Assembly (NCBI GenBank): GCA_937931165.1 | Contig: CALHCI010000126.1 | Coordinates: forward strand, 1-48,152 | DNA from: an uncultured Granulosicoccaceae bacterium | GTDB lineage: Bacteria; Pseudomonadota; Gammaproteobacteria; Granulosicoccales; Granulosicoccaceae | Length of the DNA stretch: 48,152 nucleotides | Direction of reading: 5' to 3' | In this document: positions 1-9,318 of the stretch, piece by piece | Layout: each line of letters opens with the position of its first letter | Numbering within the stretch: the stretch's first letter is position 1 | Position numbers and translations under genes: made by a program | The notes under the pieces: model-generated | Seen by the model: the letters and a program-made list of their open reading frames with translations, nothing else | Database searches by the model: none | Told to the model about the DNA's origin: nothing

Positions 1-1
1 G

Positions 2-157
2 TTGCCGGAAGGGGTAGAGATGGTAATGCCGGGCGACAACATCAAAATGGATGTCGAGCTGATCGCTCCAATCGCGATGGAAGAAGGGCTTCGATTCGCG
101 ATCCGGGAAGGCGGCCGCACAGTAGGTGCCGGCGTCGTTTCTAAAATCAACGCATAG
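2..157 (+). CDS. tuf: Elongation factor Tu, C-terminal end (partial)
   Basis: The window opens inside this gene. The readable 51 residues are the end of the C-terminal beta-barrel of EF-Tu, with the family's conserved segments [28 protein letters not shown] and a final KINA. EF-Tu is the GTPase that delivers aminoacyl-tRNA to the ribosomal A site. The stop (TAG, 155-157) is 11 nt before the rpsJ start. This places tuf as the last gene of a str operon (rpsL-rpsG-fusA-tuf expected upstream), read straight into rpsJ. The start lies outside the window. Confidence 0.97.
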   Translation: MPEGVEMVMPGDNIKMDVELIAPIAMEEGLRFAIREGGRTVGAGVVSKINA

Positions 158-168
158 GAAAGAGAGCG

Positions 169-489
169 ATGGCAGTCTCACCGACACAAACGATACGTAT
201 CAGACTGAAAGCTTTTGACCACCGTCTGATCGACAAGTCTGCCCGGGAAATACTGGAAACAGCCAAGCGCACTGGTGCGCGTGTGCTCGGACCTATTCCT
301 CTGCCGACTAAAAAAGAGCGATTTACTGTTCTGGTCTCTCCTCACGTTAATAAAGACGCGCGTGACCAGTATGAAATTCGCACACACAAAAGGCTGATGG
401 ATATTGTCGATCCTACGGACAAAACGGTTGATGCGCTGATGAAGCTCGACCTTGCTGCCGGTGTCGACGTACAAATTAAGCTTAATTAA
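169..489 (+). CDS. rpsJ: 30S ribosomal protein S10
   Basis: This is a full-length S10 of 106 aa (E. coli has 103). S10 sits in the 30S head and, as NusE, joins NusB in transcription antitermination. The family core is intact: [19 protein letters not shown], and [17 protein letters not shown]. The ATG follows a purine-rich stretch (gaaagagag). The 11-nt gap to tuf leaves no room for the long S10 leader that E. coli has ahead of rpsJ, so rpsJ is probably transcribed from the str operon promoter, while rplC has its own promoter downstream. Confidence 0.98.
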   Translation: MAVSPTQTIRIRLKAFDHRLIDKSAREILETAKRTGARVLGPIPLPTKKERFTVLVSPHVNKDARDQYEIRTHKRLMDIVDPTDKTVDALMKLDLAAGVDVQIKLN

Positions 490-542
490 GCCTGAACTAA
501 GGGAAGGGCGGAAATTTAATCCGAACAACTAGCCTCTCAAGC

Positions 543-572
543 GTGACAGGAGTGAAATACTCCTGCTATAAT
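543..572 (+). promoter_or_regulatory. Predicted sigma-70 promoter for rplC and the rest of the S10 operon
   Basis: A -35 element GTGACA (543-548, five of six consensus bases) and a perfect -10 TATAAT (567-572) are separated by 18 bp. A TGC directly before the -10 makes it an extended -10. The start of transcription is expected near 579, giving a leader of roughly 70 nt before the rplC ATG. This is the best-matching promoter I found in the window. It separates rpsJ from the genes behind it. Confidence 0.65.
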
Positions 573-603
573 GGGCGGCTAGCCGTGGTAAACCCTTCTA
601 AGA

Positions 604-635
604 GGTTACACACAAGTTGTGTGTGACCGTTTTTT
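604..635 (+). terminator. Attenuator-like intrinsic terminator in the rplC leader
   Basis: Bases 604-615 and 617-628 can pair over 12 positions (one U-G wobble). The tip is very tight and in practice the last pairs would open. Six T residues follow at 630-635. The rplC Shine-Dalgarno sequence (GGAGA, 639-643) comes immediately after. Upstream bases 588-594 (GTAAACC) can pair with 604-609 (GGTTAC), which would destroy the lower stem and act as an antiterminator. Its position between a strong promoter and the L3-L4 genes suggests autogenous control by L4, as in the E. coli S10 leader. The L4 link is inference. Confidence 0.6.
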
Positions 636-649
636 ATTGGAGAAACGAA

Positions 650-1297
650 ATGCCAATGGGTGTTGTCGGTCGCAAGGCCGGAATGACTCGCGTCTTTACT
701 GACGCCGGGGATTCAGTGCCCGTCACAGTGGTCCGGGTTGAACCTAACCGCGTCACTGCGATTAAAACAGCTGAGAAAGACGGCTACCAGGCGATGCAGG
801 TCACTACCGGCGCTCGTCGTGCTTCGCTAATGTCGAAAGCTGAGATCGGACACTACAAAGCCACTGGCCAGGAAGCCGGTCGTGGGTTGTGGGAGTTCCG
901 CACTGAGGACGTCGAGCAGGACATAGAAGTGGGTCAGGCTATCGGCGCTGATTCTTTCGAGGTGGGTCAAAAGGTTGATGTTAGCGGTATCACTATTGGT
1001 AAAGGTTTTGCCGGCGGTGTTAAGCGACATAACTTCAAAATGCAGGATGCCACGCACGGTAACTCGATCTCTCACAGAGCGCCGGGTTCGATTGGTCAGA
1101 ACCAGACGCCGGGCAGGGTATTTAAGGGCAAGCGCATGGCAGGTCACATGGGTGCAGTCCGACGTACTATCCAGAATCTTGAGGTCGTACGTGTCGATGC
1201 TGAAAGGCAATTGCTGCTGATCAGCGGCAGTGTACCCGGCGCCAAAGGTGGCGACGTGTACATCAAGCCTTCGGTTAAAAGTAAGGTTGCAGGGTAA
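650..1297 (+). CDS. rplC: 50S ribosomal protein L3
   Basis: L3 is a primary 23S rRNA binder whose loop approaches the peptidyl-transferase centre. The protein is 215 aa from ATG 650 (E. coli 209). That start has a good Shine-Dalgarno (GGAGA, 639-643) and yields [16 protein letters not shown], matching the family N-terminus. A longer frame opening at TTG 617 would run through the leader hairpin and is rejected. The conserved GQNQTPG segment, which holds the glutamine methylated by PrmB in E. coli, is present. L3 is the first gene after the internal promoter. Confidence 0.97.
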   Translation: MPMGVVGRKAGMTRVFTDAGDSVPVTVVRVEPNRVTAIKTAEKDGYQAMQVTTGARRASLMSKAEIGHYKATGQEAGRGLWEFRTEDVEQDIEVGQAIGADSFEVGQKVDVSGITIGKGFAGGVKRHNFKMQDATHGNSISHRAPGSIGQNQTPGRVFKGKRMAGHMGAVRRTIQNLEVVRVDAERQLLLISGSVPGAKGGDVYIKPSVKSKVAG

Positions 1298-1303
1298 GTA
1301 TCG

Positions 1304-1906
1304 ATGGAACTTCAATCCAAAAGCGGTGCAAGCGTCGCGGTATCAGATGCCGTGTTTGCAGCGCCTTACAACGAAACGCTGGTTCATCAGGTAGTTACTT
1401 CCTACCTGGCGGCAGCACGCTCCGGTAACAGCGCTCAAAAGAATCGAGCTGCGGTAAGCGGTGGCGGTGCCAAGCCCTGGCGTCAGAAAGGTACTGGCCG
1501 CGCGCGTGCCGGTACGATTCGCAGCCCGATCTGGCGTGCAGGTGGTGTGACCTTCGCTTCATCCAAGCGTGACTACAGTAAGAAAGTAAACAAGAAAATG
1601 TATCGCGCAGCGATGCGTTCTGTGGTTTCCGAACTGGCCAGAAGTGGCAGACTCACCGTGGTTGACTCGGTGCCCGTGTCAGAGCCTAAGTCCAGTCAGC
1701 TGCGGGCCATTATGAAAGACTGGGATATGTCAGACGTGCTTATCATCGATTCGGGCATTAACGACAATCTGTATCTCGCGGGGCGTAACTTCCCGCTCGT
1801 AACTACGACCGACGTTCAGGGGATCAACCCCTGGCTCATGCTCAAGCACAAGCACGTTGTAATGACGGAAGCAGCGGTCAAGCAAATCGAGGAGCGTCTC
1901 TCGTGA
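1304..1906 (+). CDS. rplD: 50S ribosomal protein L4
   Basis: L4 is a 200-aa (E. coli 201) 23S rRNA-binding protein whose long loop lines the exit tunnel. The loop region with KPWRQKGTGRARAG is intact, as is the globular domain. In E. coli L4 also represses its own operon at both transcription and translation, so it is the obvious candidate ligand for the leader hairpin in front of rplC. It starts 6 nt after rplC, and its stop overlaps the rplW start (GTGA). Confidence 0.98.
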   Translation: MELQSKSGASVAVSDAVFAAPYNETLVHQVVTSYLAAARSGNSAQKNRAAVSGGGAKPWRQKGTGRARAGTIRSPIWRAGGVTFASSKRDYSKKVNKKMYRAAMRSVVSELARSGRLTVVDSVPVSEPKSSQLRAIMKDWDMSDVLIIDSGINDNLYLAGRNFPLVTTTDVQGINPWLMLKHKHVVMTEAAVKQIEERLS

Positions 1907-2202
1907 ACGAAGAGCGTATGTACAACGTTCTGGTTGCGCCAATGGTGTCTGAAAAAACCGCCATGGCTGCAGAACTCTACGGGCGACACACTTTTAAAGT
2001 CGCACCCGATGCAACCAAGCTTGAAGTAAAAAAAGCGGTTGAGAAGATCTTTGACGTAAACGTTGTTTCCGTGCAGATCTCAAACAGCAAAGGCAAGGTG
2101 AAACGACACGGTGCTCGCATGGGCAAACGATCAGACACTCGCAAAGCGATTGTCCGGTTGGAAGAAGGTCAGGACATCGACTACATGGGCCTTGAAGGCT
2201 AG
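1903..2202 (+). CDS. rplW: 50S ribosomal protein L23
   Basis: L23 (99 aa, E. coli 100) lies at the tunnel exit and docks trigger factor and SRP. I chose the GTG at 1903, which overlaps the rplD stop and follows a GAGGAG ribosome binding site inside the end of rplD. It gives [13 protein letters not shown], which aligns with the E. coli start MIREERLLKVLRAP. The internal ATG at 1918 would remove conserved residues. The KGKVKRHG motif of the family is present. Confidence 0.97.
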   Translation: MNEERMYNVLVAPMVSEKTAMAAELYGRHTFKVAPDATKLEVKKAVEKIFDVNVVSVQISNSKGKVKRHGARMGKRSDTRKAIVRLEEGQDIDYMGLEG

Positions 2203-2216
2203 ACGGCGTAAAGACA

Positions 2217-3044
2217 ATGGCACTGCATAAAACCAAACCAACGTCTCCGGGACGTCGCTTTCAGGTCAAAGTCGTAGACGGTGATCTGTACAAAGGCCGT
2301 CCTTACGAGCCACTGGTAGCTAAAAAGAATCGTTCAGGCGGCAGAAACTCCGCTGGCCGCATCACTGTTCGTCATCGTGGTGGCGGCCACAAGCAACGCT
2401 ACCGCATAATCGATTTCAAACGCCGCAAGGATGGTATCCCTGCCGTTGTTGAGCGTATTGAGTACGATCCAAACCGTACTGCGAACATTGCATTGCTTAA
2501 GTACGCTGATGGTGAGCGCACTTATATCATTGCTGCAAACAAAATGGCCGTTGGCGATAAGGTGCTTTCTGGTCGTGAAGCGCCAATCAAAGACGGCAAC
2601 TCACTGCCACTTTCCAATATTCCGGTAGGTAGCACGGTTCATTGCATTGAACTTAAGCCTGGCAAGGGTGCACAGTTGGCAAGAAGCGCTGGTGCCTCTG
2701 CACAGTTTGTTGCTCGCGAAGGCACATACGCCACCTTGCGTTTACGCTCAGGCGAAATGCGGAAAGTATTGCTTGATTGCCGCGCCAGTGTTGGTGAAGT
2801 AAGTAATGGTGAGCACGCGCTACGCAAGCTTGGTAAAGCCGGTGCAAAACGCTGGCGCGGTGTCAGACCAACCGTTCGTGGTGTGGCGATGAACCCGGTT
2901 GATCACCCGCATGGTGGTGGTGAAGGCAGAACTTCCGGTGGCCGTCATCCGGTGAGTCCTTGGGGTGTTCCTACCAAGGGATACAAAACACGTTCAAACA
3001 AGCGTACGAACAATCTTATTGTTCGTCGTCGCAAGAACAAATAG
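2217..3044 (+). CDS. rplB: 50S ribosomal protein L2
   Basis: L2 (275 aa, E. coli 273) is one of the largest and most conserved 50S proteins and is needed for subunit joining and peptidyl-transferase activity. The RNA-binding core ([17 protein letters not shown]) and the C-terminal HPHGGGEGR segment, with the histidine implicated near the catalytic centre, are both present. It starts 14 nt after rplW. Confidence 0.98.
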   Translation: MALHKTKPTSPGRRFQVKVVDGDLYKGRPYEPLVAKKNRSGGRNSAGRITVRHRGGGHKQRYRIIDFKRRKDGIPAVVERIEYDPNRTANIALLKYADGERTYIIAANKMAVGDKVLSGREAPIKDGNSLPLSNIPVGSTVHCIELKPGKGAQLARSAGASAQFVAREGTYATLRLRSGEMRKVLLDCRASVGEVSNGEHALRKLGKAGAKRWRGVRPTVRGVAMNPVDHPHGGGEGRTSGGRHPVSPWGVPTKGYKTRSNKRTNNLIVRRRKNK

Positions 3045-3056
3045 CGAGTTAACACA

Positions 3057-3329
3057 GTGGCACGTTCTCTCAAGAAAGGTCCTTTCATTGATCATCACCT
3101 GGTTAAAAAGGTGGATGAAGCAATTGCGGCCAACAGTAAAAAACCGATTAAGACCTGGTCTCGTCGGTCAATGATTAGCCCGGAAATGGTTTCTTTGACC
3201 ATTGCTGTGCACAACGGGCGTCAACACGTGCCGGTTCTCATTAGCGAGAACATGGTTGGGCACAAGTTGGGTGAATTCGCGTTGACACGGACCTACAAAG
3301 GTCACGTGGCTGACAAGAAGGCGCGATAA
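3057..3329 (+). CDS. rpsS: 30S ribosomal protein S19
   Basis: S19 (90 aa, E. coli 92) sits in the 30S head with S13 and contacts the A-site region. The GTG start gives [15 protein letters not shown], the family N-terminus; the conserved KTWSRRS and [13 protein letters not shown] segments follow. Its stop codon TAA shares one base with the rplV start (TAATG), so translation is probably coupled. Confidence 0.97.
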   Translation: MARSLKKGPFIDHHLVKKVDEAIAANSKKPIKTWSRRSMISPEMVSLTIAVHNGRQHVPVLISENMVGHKLGEFALTRTYKGHVADKKAR

Positions 3330-3661
3330 TGAAAACGACAGCCAAATTACAGCATGCGAGCATTTCGGCGCAGAAAGTCAGATTGGTCGCCGATCAGATT
3401 CGCGGTTTAGAAGTTGAAAAGGCACTGGAAATTTTGTCTTTCAGTAATAAAAAAGCTGCCGTGCTGATGAAGTCAGTGCTGGATTCAGCTATAGCCAATG
3501 CCGAACACAATGACGGCGCTGATATCGATGAGCTGAAAGTTGCTGAGGTCATGGTTGACGAAGGTCCTACCATGAAGCGTATTCGGGCACGTGCGAAAGG
3601 TCGTGCGAATCGCATTCTTAAGCGTTCAAGCCACATCACTGTTGTCGTGGGAGAAAGTTAA
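3329..3661 (+). CDS. rplV: 50S ribosomal protein L22
   Basis: L22 is 110 aa, the same as in E. coli. It contacts all domains of 23S rRNA, and its beta-hairpin narrows the exit tunnel, a site of macrolide-resistance changes. The hairpin segment [18 protein letters not shown] is intact and shows no deletion. It overlaps rpsS by one base and is followed 2 nt later by rpsC. Confidence 0.97.
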   Translation: MKTTAKLQHASISAQKVRLVADQIRGLEVEKALEILSFSNKKAAVLMKSVLDSAIANAEHNDGADIDELKVAEVMVDEGPTMKRIRARAKGRANRILKRSSHITVVVGES

Positions 3662-3663
3662 TC

Positions 3664-4350
3664 ATGGGTCAGAAAGTCCATCCAATAGGCATTCGCCTCG
3701 GCATTTCTGCAGACTGGAATTCAACGTGGTACGCGGGTTCACAAGACTACGCAAACTACCTGAACGAAGACATGGCAGTTCGCCAGTTTCTGAAGAAGAA
3801 ATTGGCACACGCTTCCGTGAGCCGAATTCAAATTGACCGTCCTGCAAGAACAGTGGTCATTACAGTGCACACTGCTCGTCCGGGTATCGTCATTGGTAAG
3901 AAGGGTGAAGACGTTGAAAAGCTTCGTCGCGTCATTGCGCCGATGCTCAACATGAACATCAACAACGTTAAAGTAAACGTTTCAGAGATACGCAAGCCAG
4001 AGCTCGATGCGCAGCTGGTGGCCGAAGGTGTAGCACAGCAGCTCGAGCGTCGCGTTATGTTTCGTCGTGCAATGAAACGCGTTCTCACTAATACGATGCG
4101 CCTCGGCGCGAACGGTGTGAAGATTTCAGTGTCCGGCCGATTAAACGGTGCCGAGATTGCCCGTCGCGAGTGGTATCACGATGGCCAGGTGCCACTGCAT
4201 ACACTGCGCGCTGATATCGACTACGGCGTTGCCGAAGCACACACCACTTACGGTGTGATCGGTATCAAAGTGTGGATCTGCAAAGGCGAGATTTTTGATT
4301 TCGACGAGGTGCGCGGCGGCGAGACCTCTAAGCAGGCTGCTTCGGCCTAA
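3664..4350 (+). CDS. rpsC: 30S ribosomal protein S3
   Basis: S3 (228 aa, E. coli 233) lines the mRNA entry tunnel and helps the ribosomal helicase activity. It has an N-terminal [13 protein letters not shown], a KH RNA-binding domain with the [12 protein letters not shown] loop (G-x-x-G type), and the conserved C-terminal S3 domain ending at [13 protein letters not shown]. It lies in the middle of the S10 operon with 2 nt to rplV and 12 nt to rplP. Confidence 0.98.
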   Translation: MGQKVHPIGIRLGISADWNSTWYAGSQDYANYLNEDMAVRQFLKKKLAHASVSRIQIDRPARTVVITVHTARPGIVIGKKGEDVEKLRRVIAPMLNMNINNVKVNVSEIRKPELDAQLVAEGVAQQLERRVMFRRAMKRVLTNTMRLGANGVKISVSGRLNGAEIARREWYHDGQVPLHTLRADIDYGVAEAHTTYGVIGIKVWICKGEIFDFDEVRGGETSKQAASA

Positions 4351-4362
4351 CAGGTTTTTATT

Positions 4363-4776
4363 ATGCTTCAGCCAAAAAGAACCAAATTTAGAAAACAGCA
4401 CAAGGGTCGCAACCGCGGTCTGGCGCAGTCTGGTAATAAGGTCAGCTTCGGCGAGTACGGCTTAAAGGCAGTGGGCCGCGGCCGTATTACTGCACGACAG
4501 ATTGAATCAGCGCGTCGTGCTATGACACGTCACATCAAGCGTGGTGGCAAGATCTGGATTCGCATATTTCCCGATACCCCGGTAACCAAGAAGCCTATCG
4601 AAGTTCGTATGGGTAAAGGTAAGGGTAACGTCGAATACTGGGTGGCTAAAATCCAGCCGGGCAAGGTGCTTTATGAGATGGAAGGTGTGTCAGAAGAAAT
4701 TGCCAGAGAAGCCTTCTCTCGTGCTGCAGCCAAGCTGCCGATTCAAACTAGCTTCGTTGTGAGGACTGTTGCCTGA
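4363..4776 (+). CDS. rplP: 50S ribosomal protein L16
   Basis: L16 (137 aa, E. coli 136) binds near the A-site tRNA elbow and is needed late in 50S assembly. The start [19 protein letters not shown] is typical, as are GRITARQIE and the glycine-rich MGKGKG segment. The E. coli residue hydroxylated by RoxA is an arginine in this family; an equivalent RPG-type context is not obvious here. The stop overlaps the rpmC ATG by one base (TGATG). Confidence 0.97.
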   Translation: MLQPKRTKFRKQHKGRNRGLAQSGNKVSFGEYGLKAVGRGRITARQIESARRAMTRHIKRGGKIWIRIFPDTPVTKKPIEVRMGKGKGNVEYWVAKIQPGKVLYEMEGVSEEIAREAFSRAAAKLPIQTSFVVRTVA

Positions 4777-4985
4777 TGAAAGCCGCTGATCTGTTAAGCA
4801 AAGATGTCGCAGAGCTCGAGAAAGAATTGGTTTCGCTGCGAAAAGAACAATTTAACCTGCGAATGGCTATGGGCAGTGGTCAGATGATCCGTCCACACCT
4901 TTTTAAGCAGGCAAAAAAGAATATTGCCCGTGTGAAAACTGTGATTTCACAAAAGAGGCAAGAGCAATCAGGTGATGCATCATGA
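4776..4985 (+). CDS. rpmC: 50S ribosomal protein L29
   Basis: L29 (69 aa, E. coli 63) is a small two-helix protein beside L23 at the tunnel exit. The family signature [17 protein letters not shown] is clear, followed by the second helix with [13 protein letters not shown]. The gene overlaps rplP by one base and rpsQ by four (ATGA), so its translation is likely coupled to both. Confidence 0.96.
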   Translation: MKAADLLSKDVAELEKELVSLRKEQFNLRMAMGSGQMIRPHLFKQAKKNIARVKTVISQKRQEQSGDAS

Positions 4986-5245
4986 GTGAGCAAAAAAGCG
5001 CGTTGCAAAGAACGTTAACCGGACGTGTTGTCAGCGACAAGATGGAAAAGTCAGGTACGGTTCTAATTGAGCGTCGTGTTCGTCACCCGATGTACGGAAA
5101 GTTCATTACCCGCTCTACCAAGTATAAGTTTCACGATGAAACTAACGAAGCAAATACTGGTGACGTTGTACGAATAAAGTCGTGCCGTCCTATTTCGAAA
5201 AGCAAGTCCTGGACATTGGACGAGATCATTACCAAAGCCATTTAG
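4982..5245 (+). CDS. rpsQ: 30S ribosomal protein S17
   Basis: S17 (87 aa, E. coli 84) is an OB-fold primary 16S rRNA binder. Conserved features are [26 protein letters not shown] and [10 protein letters not shown]. It begins within the end of rpmC (ATGA overlap) and is the last gene of the classical S10 operon. Only 29 nt separate it from rplN and I see no terminator there, so the spc genes appear to be read from the same transcript. Confidence 0.97.
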   Translation: MSEQKSALQRTLTGRVVSDKMEKSGTVLIERRVRHPMYGKFITRSTKYKFHDETNEANTGDVVRIKSCRPISKSKSWTLDEIITKAI

Positions 5246-5274
5246 GGCATTGGTAGAGCAAAGGGTATAGAGCA

Positions 5275-5643
5275 ATGATTCAGATGCAATCCGTTTTGAA
5301 TGCCGCCGATAACAGTGGTGCAAAAAGCGTACAGTGCATCAAAGTGCTGGGCGGCTCTCGTCGTCGCTATGCACGAGTTGGTGACGTTATCAAGGTAAGC
5401 GTCAAGGACGCTATTCCTCGCGGGAAGGTAAAGAAGGGCGAGGTCTACAACGCCGTTGTGGTTCGCACTCGCAAGGGTATTCGGCGGGCTGATGGTTCTA
5501 CCATTCGCTTCGACGGCAACGCTGCAGTCATTCTGAATGGCAAGCTTGAGCCAATCGGTACTCGTATCTTTGGCCCTGTAACACGTGAGCTGCGCAACGA
5601 GAAGTTCATGAAAATCGTGTCACTCGCACCCGAAGTGCTTTAA
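5275..5643 (+). CDS. rplN: 50S ribosomal protein L14
   Basis: L14 (122 aa, E. coli 123) forms an inter-subunit bridge with 16S rRNA. The start [17 protein letters not shown] and the [13 protein letters not shown] segment are diagnostic. It is the first gene of the classical spc operon. A 48-nt gap follows before rplX, the longest inside this cluster apart from the rplC and rplQ leaders. I could not identify a secure S8 repressor site there. Confidence 0.98.
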   Translation: MIQMQSVLNAADNSGAKSVQCIKVLGGSRRRYARVGDVIKVSVKDAIPRGKVKKGEVYNAVVVRTRKGIRRADGSTIRFDGNAAVILNGKLEPIGTRIFGPVTRELRNEKFMKIVSLAPEVL

Positions 5644-5691
5644 CCAGAGTTGATATCGGAAACGCACGGGTAGCACGACAGAGACATTCAC

Positions 5692-6000
5692 ATGCAAAAG
5701 ATAATTAAAGGCGACGATGTAATCGTCACAGCAGGTAAAGACAAAGGCCGGCGCGGCACGGTTAGCCAGGTCCTGGGTGAGAAGGCACTGGTCGACGGCG
5801 TAAACGTCGTTAAAAAGCACCAGAAAGGAAATCCGAACACGGGTGTCACTGGTGGCATTATCGACAAAGAAATGCCGATAGATCTTTCGAATCTGATGAT
5901 CTTTAACCCGGCAACCGGCAAAGGCGGCCGTGTTGGTTTTAAGACGCTTGATGATGGCAAAAAAGTCCGCATCTTCAAATCTAATGGTGAGACCGTCTAG
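5692..6000 (+). CDS. rplX: 50S ribosomal protein L24
   Basis: L24 (102 aa, E. coli 104) initiates 50S assembly and lies near the tunnel exit. An N-terminal KOW motif is visible ([19 protein letters not shown]), followed by [12 protein letters not shown] and a C-terminal RVGFK segment. It is 16 nt upstream of rplE. Confidence 0.97.
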   Translation: MQKIIKGDDVIVTAGKDKGRRGTVSQVLGEKALVDGVNVVKKHQKGNPNTGVTGGIIDKEMPIDLSNLMIFNPATGKGGRVGFKTLDDGKKVRIFKSNGETV

Positions 6001-6016
6001 CTGACGGGGAAATGTA

Positions 6017-6556
6017 ATGACCAGGTTGGAACAAACATATAAAGAGTCGATTGTGCCGGCACTCACTTCCGAGTTCGGGTACAAGAGCGCGATGGAAGTG
6101 CCTAAGCTTCAGAAGATCACCCTGAACATGGGGATTGGAGAAGCGGTTGGTGACAAGAAAATCGTTGAAAAGGCCTCTGAGAACCTGACTGAAATCAGCG
6201 GGCAAAAGCCGATCGTAACGCTCGCTCGGAAGTCAATAGCAGGCTTCAAGATTCGCGATGACATGCCCATCGGCGTCAAAGTCACTCTGCGTCGTCAGCG
6301 CATGTACGAGTTTCTCGACCGCCTGATCACTATCGCTATCCCGCGAGTACGCGATTTTCGCGGCTTAAGCGCACGATCTTTCGATGGGCGCGGCAACTAT
6401 TCTATGGGTGTGAAAGAACAGATTATCTTCCCCGAGATCGACTACGACAGAATCGATGCGATCCGAGGTCTGGATATCACTTTCACTACGTCTGCTAAAA
6501 CGGACGATGAAGCACGAGCTCTGTTGAAGAGCTTCAACTTTCCATTCAGGCAATAA
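6017..6556 (+). CDS. rplE: 50S ribosomal protein L5
   Basis: L5 is 179 aa as in E. coli. It binds 5S rRNA and contacts S13 in an inter-subunit bridge and the P-site tRNA. Conserved stretches include [11 protein letters not shown], the 5S-binding [25 protein letters not shown] and the C-terminal [13 protein letters not shown]. In E. coli the S8 repressor acts close to the start of this gene; the equivalent structure was not resolved by eye here. It is followed by rpsN after one base. Confidence 0.98.
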   Translation: MTRLEQTYKESIVPALTSEFGYKSAMEVPKLQKITLNMGIGEAVGDKKIVEKASENLTEISGQKPIVTLARKSIAGFKIRDDMPIGVKVTLRRQRMYEFLDRLITIAIPRVRDFRGLSARSFDGRGNYSMGVKEQIIFPEIDYDRIDAIRGLDITFTTSAKTDDEARALLKSFNFPFRQ

Positions 6557-6557
6557 A

Positions 6558-6863
6558 ATGGCAAAAAAATCCATGATTGCGCGTGAGGTCAAGCGGACCA
6601 AGCTCGTAACACAGCATTCAGCCAAGCGTGAGAAACTGCGCGAGATTCTGAAGTCCGAAGAAGCGGACTACGACGAAAAAATGGAAGCATCACGACGTCT
6701 GCAGCAGCTGCCACGTGATTCCAGCAAAACTCGTGGTCGCAATCGTTGCCGTATAACGGGTCGACCCCATGGTTACTATCGCAAATTCGGGCTTGCTCGA
6801 AACAAGCTTCGCGAAGCAGCTATGCGCGGTGATATTCCCGGTTTGTCCAAGGCGAGTTGGTAG
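6558..6863 (+). CDS. rpsN: 30S ribosomal protein S14 (zinc-free form)
   Basis: S14 (101 aa, the same as E. coli) is the long zinc-independent (C-minus) type. It has only one cysteine ([19 protein letters not shown]) and no CxxC pairs. It assembles in the 30S head next to S3, S10 and S19. The start codon follows rplE after a single base. Because the protein does not need zinc, this ribosome's zinc-bearing copies are limited to others such as L36 in this cluster. Confidence 0.97.
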   Translation: MAKKSMIAREVKRTKLVTQHSAKREKLREILKSEEADYDEKMEASRRLQQLPRDSSKTRGRNRCRITGRPHGYYRKFGLARNKLREAAMRGDIPGLSKASW

Positions 6864-6869
6864 AACACT

Positions 6870-7265
6870 ATGAGCATGTCAGACCCTATAGCGGATATGT
6901 TAACCCGCATTCGAAATGGACAGCAGGCGCGTAAGGTTTCTGTGTCTATGCCTGCTTCCAAAGCCAAAATGAAAATTGCCGAAGTCCTGAGGGATGAAGG
7001 CTATATCTCCGGTTGCGAAATCGAAGATGTGGAAGGCAAGCCGCAGTTGAGCGTTATGCTTAAGTACTACGACAATGCACCGGTGATCAACAAGATCCAG
7101 CGCGTGAGTCGTCCAGGCTTGCGTATTTACAAGAACAAAAACGAACTGCCTCAGGTTCTTGGTGGACTTGGCATTGCCATTATCTCCACATCCAAGGGCG
7201 TGATGCCGGATAACAAGGCCAGACAAGCGGGCGAGGGCGGTGAAGTCCTTTGCTACGTTTCTTAA
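6870..7265 (+). CDS. rpsH: 30S ribosomal protein S8
   Basis: S8 (131 aa, E. coli 130) binds the central domain of 16S rRNA and in E. coli represses translation of the spc operon. The start [18 protein letters not shown] matches E. coli closely and supports ATG 6870 over the ATG two codons later. The C-terminal [26 protein letters not shown] is the family signature region for rRNA contact. Confidence 0.98.
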   Translation: MSMSDPIADMLTRIRNGQQARKVSVSMPASKAKMKIAEVLRDEGYISGCEIEDVEGKPQLSVMLKYYDNAPVINKIQRVSRPGLRIYKNKNELPQVLGGLGIAIISTSKGVMPDNKARQAGEGGEVLCYVS

Positions 7266-7286
7266 GGTCAGGTTCAGGGTAAGAAT

Positions 7287-7820
7287 ATGTCTAGAGTTGC
7301 CAATAGTCCTGTTGACGTGCCAGGCGGAGTTACCGTCGACGTAAGCGGGCAGAAAGTGTCGGCCAAAGGCCCGAAGGGTAACCTCGAAATGGAGGTTAAC
7401 AGCCTGGTCGAGGTGATGTTCGAAGAGAATGTTATTCGCGTTGCGGCTAAAGATACTGAGAAGAAATCAGTAGCGATGGCCGGAACTATGCGCGCATTAA
7501 TCAACAATGTGGTTACCGGTGTAAACGAAGGTTTTGAGAAGAAGCTGGAGCTGCGCGGCGTAGGTTATCGTGCACAGGCGCAAGGCGACAAACTGAACCT
7601 GACGCTGGGTTTTTCACATCCTGTTGTGCACTCGGTGCCGGCGGGTGTAAAAGTCGAAACTCCTTCGCAAACTGAAATTGTTGTCAGTGGCATCGACAAG
7701 CAGGCGGTTGGACAGGTTGCTGCAGACATTCGGTCTTATCGTCCACCTGAGCCTTATAAGGGTAAGGGCGTTCGGTATGTCGATGAATATGTAGCGATGA
7801 AAGAAGCCAAGAAGAAATAA
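7287..7820 (+). CDS. rplF: 50S ribosomal protein L6
   Basis: L6 is 177 aa as in E. coli and has two tandem L6 folds. It binds near the sarcin-ricin loop and the factor-binding site. Conserved residues include [15 protein letters not shown] near the start and the C-terminal signature [13 protein letters not shown]. The gene is 21 nt after rpsH and 2 nt before rplR. Confidence 0.98.
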   Translation: MSRVANSPVDVPGGVTVDVSGQKVSAKGPKGNLEMEVNSLVEVMFEENVIRVAAKDTEKKSVAMAGTMRALINNVVTGVNEGFEKKLELRGVGYRAQAQGDKLNLTLGFSHPVVHSVPAGVKVETPSQTEIVVSGIDKQAVGQVAADIRSYRPPEPYKGKGVRYVDEYVAMKEAKKK

Positions 7821-7822
7821 AC

Positions 7823-8179
7823 ATGAATCTCGATAAAAAACAAAGCCGGTTACGCCGGGCTCGACGGACTCGTGCAAAAATTCGTCAACTTGGTGTGCCT
7901 CGTTTGTGTGTACATCGGACGTCGAAGCACATGTACGCTCAGGTCATTGACAGCGAAGGCAAAGTTGTCGCTAACGCCACGACTCAGCAAAAGGACATCG
8001 CTTCCGGTCTGAAGTACACCGGTAACAAGGATGCCGCTGCAGTAATTGGCAAGGCAATCGGCGAACGCGCTGCGGCCAAGGGTATCACTGAGGTTGCCTT
8101 TGATCGTTCAGGCTTTCAATACCACGGCAGGGTTCAGGCCCTTGCAGATGCCGCGCGTGAAGCCGGCCTTAAGTTTTAA
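7823..8179 (+). CDS. rplR: 50S ribosomal protein L18
   Basis: L18 (118 aa, E. coli 117) delivers 5S rRNA to the 50S with L5. The basic N-terminus ([19 protein letters not shown]), [17 protein letters not shown] and the C-terminal [27 protein letters not shown] are all typical. It is separated from rpsE by 12 nt. Confidence 0.97.
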   Translation: MNLDKKQSRLRRARRTRAKIRQLGVPRLCVHRTSKHMYAQVIDSEGKVVANATTQQKDIASGLKYTGNKDAAAVIGKAIGERAAAKGITEVAFDRSGFQYHGRVQALADAAREAGLKF

Positions 8180-8191
8180 CGGAACCTACAG

Positions 8192-8698
8192 ATGGCAGCA
8201 CAAGACTCAAATCAAAGCGCCGATGGCCTGATCGAAAAGCTCGTCGCGGTAAACCGTGTGGCGAAAGTGATCAAAGGTGGTCGCCAGTTCGGCTTCACTG
8301 CACTTACTGTGGTAGGTGATGGCGAAGGTCGTGTCGGTTTCGGCTACGGAAAGGCTCGCGAAGTTCCTGTTGCTATTCAAAAGGCAATGGAGAAGGCTCG
8401 CAAGAATATGGTAAACGTTCCGCTTAAAGACGGCACGTTGCAGTATGCGCTGAATGGTCGTCATGGTGCGGCAAAGGTTTACATGCAGCCGGCATCAGAA
8501 GGTACCGGTATTATTGCCGGTGGCCCCATGCGCGCTGTGTTTGAGGCAGTGGGCGTACGTAATGTTTTGGCGAAGATCAACGGTTCAAATAACCCGATCA
8601 ACGTTGTACGTGCCACAATTGAAGGTTTGGTTCACATGCAGTCACCGGCAAGCGTTGCAGCCAAGCGCGGCAAGTCGGTTGAAGAGATAGCGAGCTAG
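8192..8698 (+). CDS. rpsE: 30S ribosomal protein S5
   Basis: S5 (168 aa, E. coli 167) sits at the mRNA entry and decoding region; changes in its loop give spectinomycin resistance or ribosomal ambiguity. The double-stranded-RNA-binding-like N-domain ([19 protein letters not shown]) and the C-domain ([17 protein letters not shown]) are intact. The stop is 2 nt before the rpmD start. Confidence 0.98.
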   Translation: MAAQDSNQSADGLIEKLVAVNRVAKVIKGGRQFGFTALTVVGDGEGRVGFGYGKAREVPVAIQKAMEKARKNMVNVPLKDGTLQYALNGRHGAAKVYMQPASEGTGIIAGGPMRAVFEAVGVRNVLAKINGSNNPINVVRATIEGLVHMQSPASVAAKRGKSVEEIAS

Positions 8699-8700
8699 CA

Positions 8701-8895
8701 ATGGCAGGCATGATCAAAATTACCCAGGTCCGTAGTGCTAACGGGCGATTGAAGAAACACCAGGCGTGCGCGCGTGGTCTTGGTCTTCGTCGTATGCACC
8801 ACACTGTGGAAGTTCAGGATACTCCTGAAAACCGCGGCATGATCAATAAAATACAATACATGCTTCGTGTTGAGGAGAATGCAGATGCATCTTAA
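8701..8895 (+). CDS. rpmD: 50S ribosomal protein L30
   Basis: L30 (64 aa, E. coli 59) is a small ferredoxin-like 23S rRNA binder. Signature residues are [37 protein letters not shown] and a C-terminal YMLRVEE. The extra few residues are at the C-terminus. Its last 11 bases overlap the start of rplO in another frame. Confidence 0.96.
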   Translation: MAGMIKITQVRSANGRLKKHQACARGLGLRRMHHTVEVQDTPENRGMINKIQYMLRVEENADAS

Positions 8896-9316
8896 CGATC
8901 TCAAACCCGCACCTGGCAGCAAGCCAGTGGCGAAACGCGTCGGTCGTGGCATTGGTTCCGGCCTTGGCAAAACTTGTGGTCGTGGCCACAAGGGTCAGCA
9001 TTCGCGTTCAGGCGGCTACCATAAGGTTGGTTTTGAAGGCGGCCAGATGCCGATTCAACGCCGGCTGCCCAAGTTCGGTTTCAAGTCCCGCAAAGGACGA
9101 TTCGTTGCAGAGGTGCGATTGTCTGAATTGGCTTCAATTGAAGGTGAAATCACCTTGGATTCACTGAAAGTTGCCGGTGTTATCCCTGCCCAGACCAAGA
9201 AGGCAAAAGTCATTTTGTCTGGAGAGATTACTAAAGCGGTCACACTTAACGGTGTGGTGGCAACAGCCGGTGCTGCTCGTGCAATTGAGCAGGCAGGCGG
9301 AAGCGTCGGAGCGTAG
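8885..9316 (+). CDS. rplO: 50S ribosomal protein L15
   Basis: L15 (143 aa, E. coli 144) is a late-assembling 50S protein with a glycine-rich RNA-binding arm. I chose ATG 8885, which gives [20 protein letters not shown] and has a GAGGAG ribosome binding site (8873-8878) inside the end of rpmD. A longer in-frame opening at 8867 adds MLRRMQ with no family match. The arm ([19 protein letters not shown]) and [18 protein letters not shown] are conserved. Confidence 0.96.
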   Translation: MHLNDLKPAPGSKPVAKRVGRGIGSGLGKTCGRGHKGQHSRSGGYHKVGFEGGQMPIQRRLPKFGFKSRKGRFVAEVRLSELASIEGEITLDSLKVAGVIPAQTKKAKVILSGEITKAVTLNGVVATAGAARAIEQAGGSVGA

Positions 9317-9318
9317 CG

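Noticed and set aside
617..649. Longer L3 start (11 extra residues)
   Set aside because: It would translate the leader hairpin and T run; ATG 650 has a good ribosome binding site and matches the L3 N-terminus.
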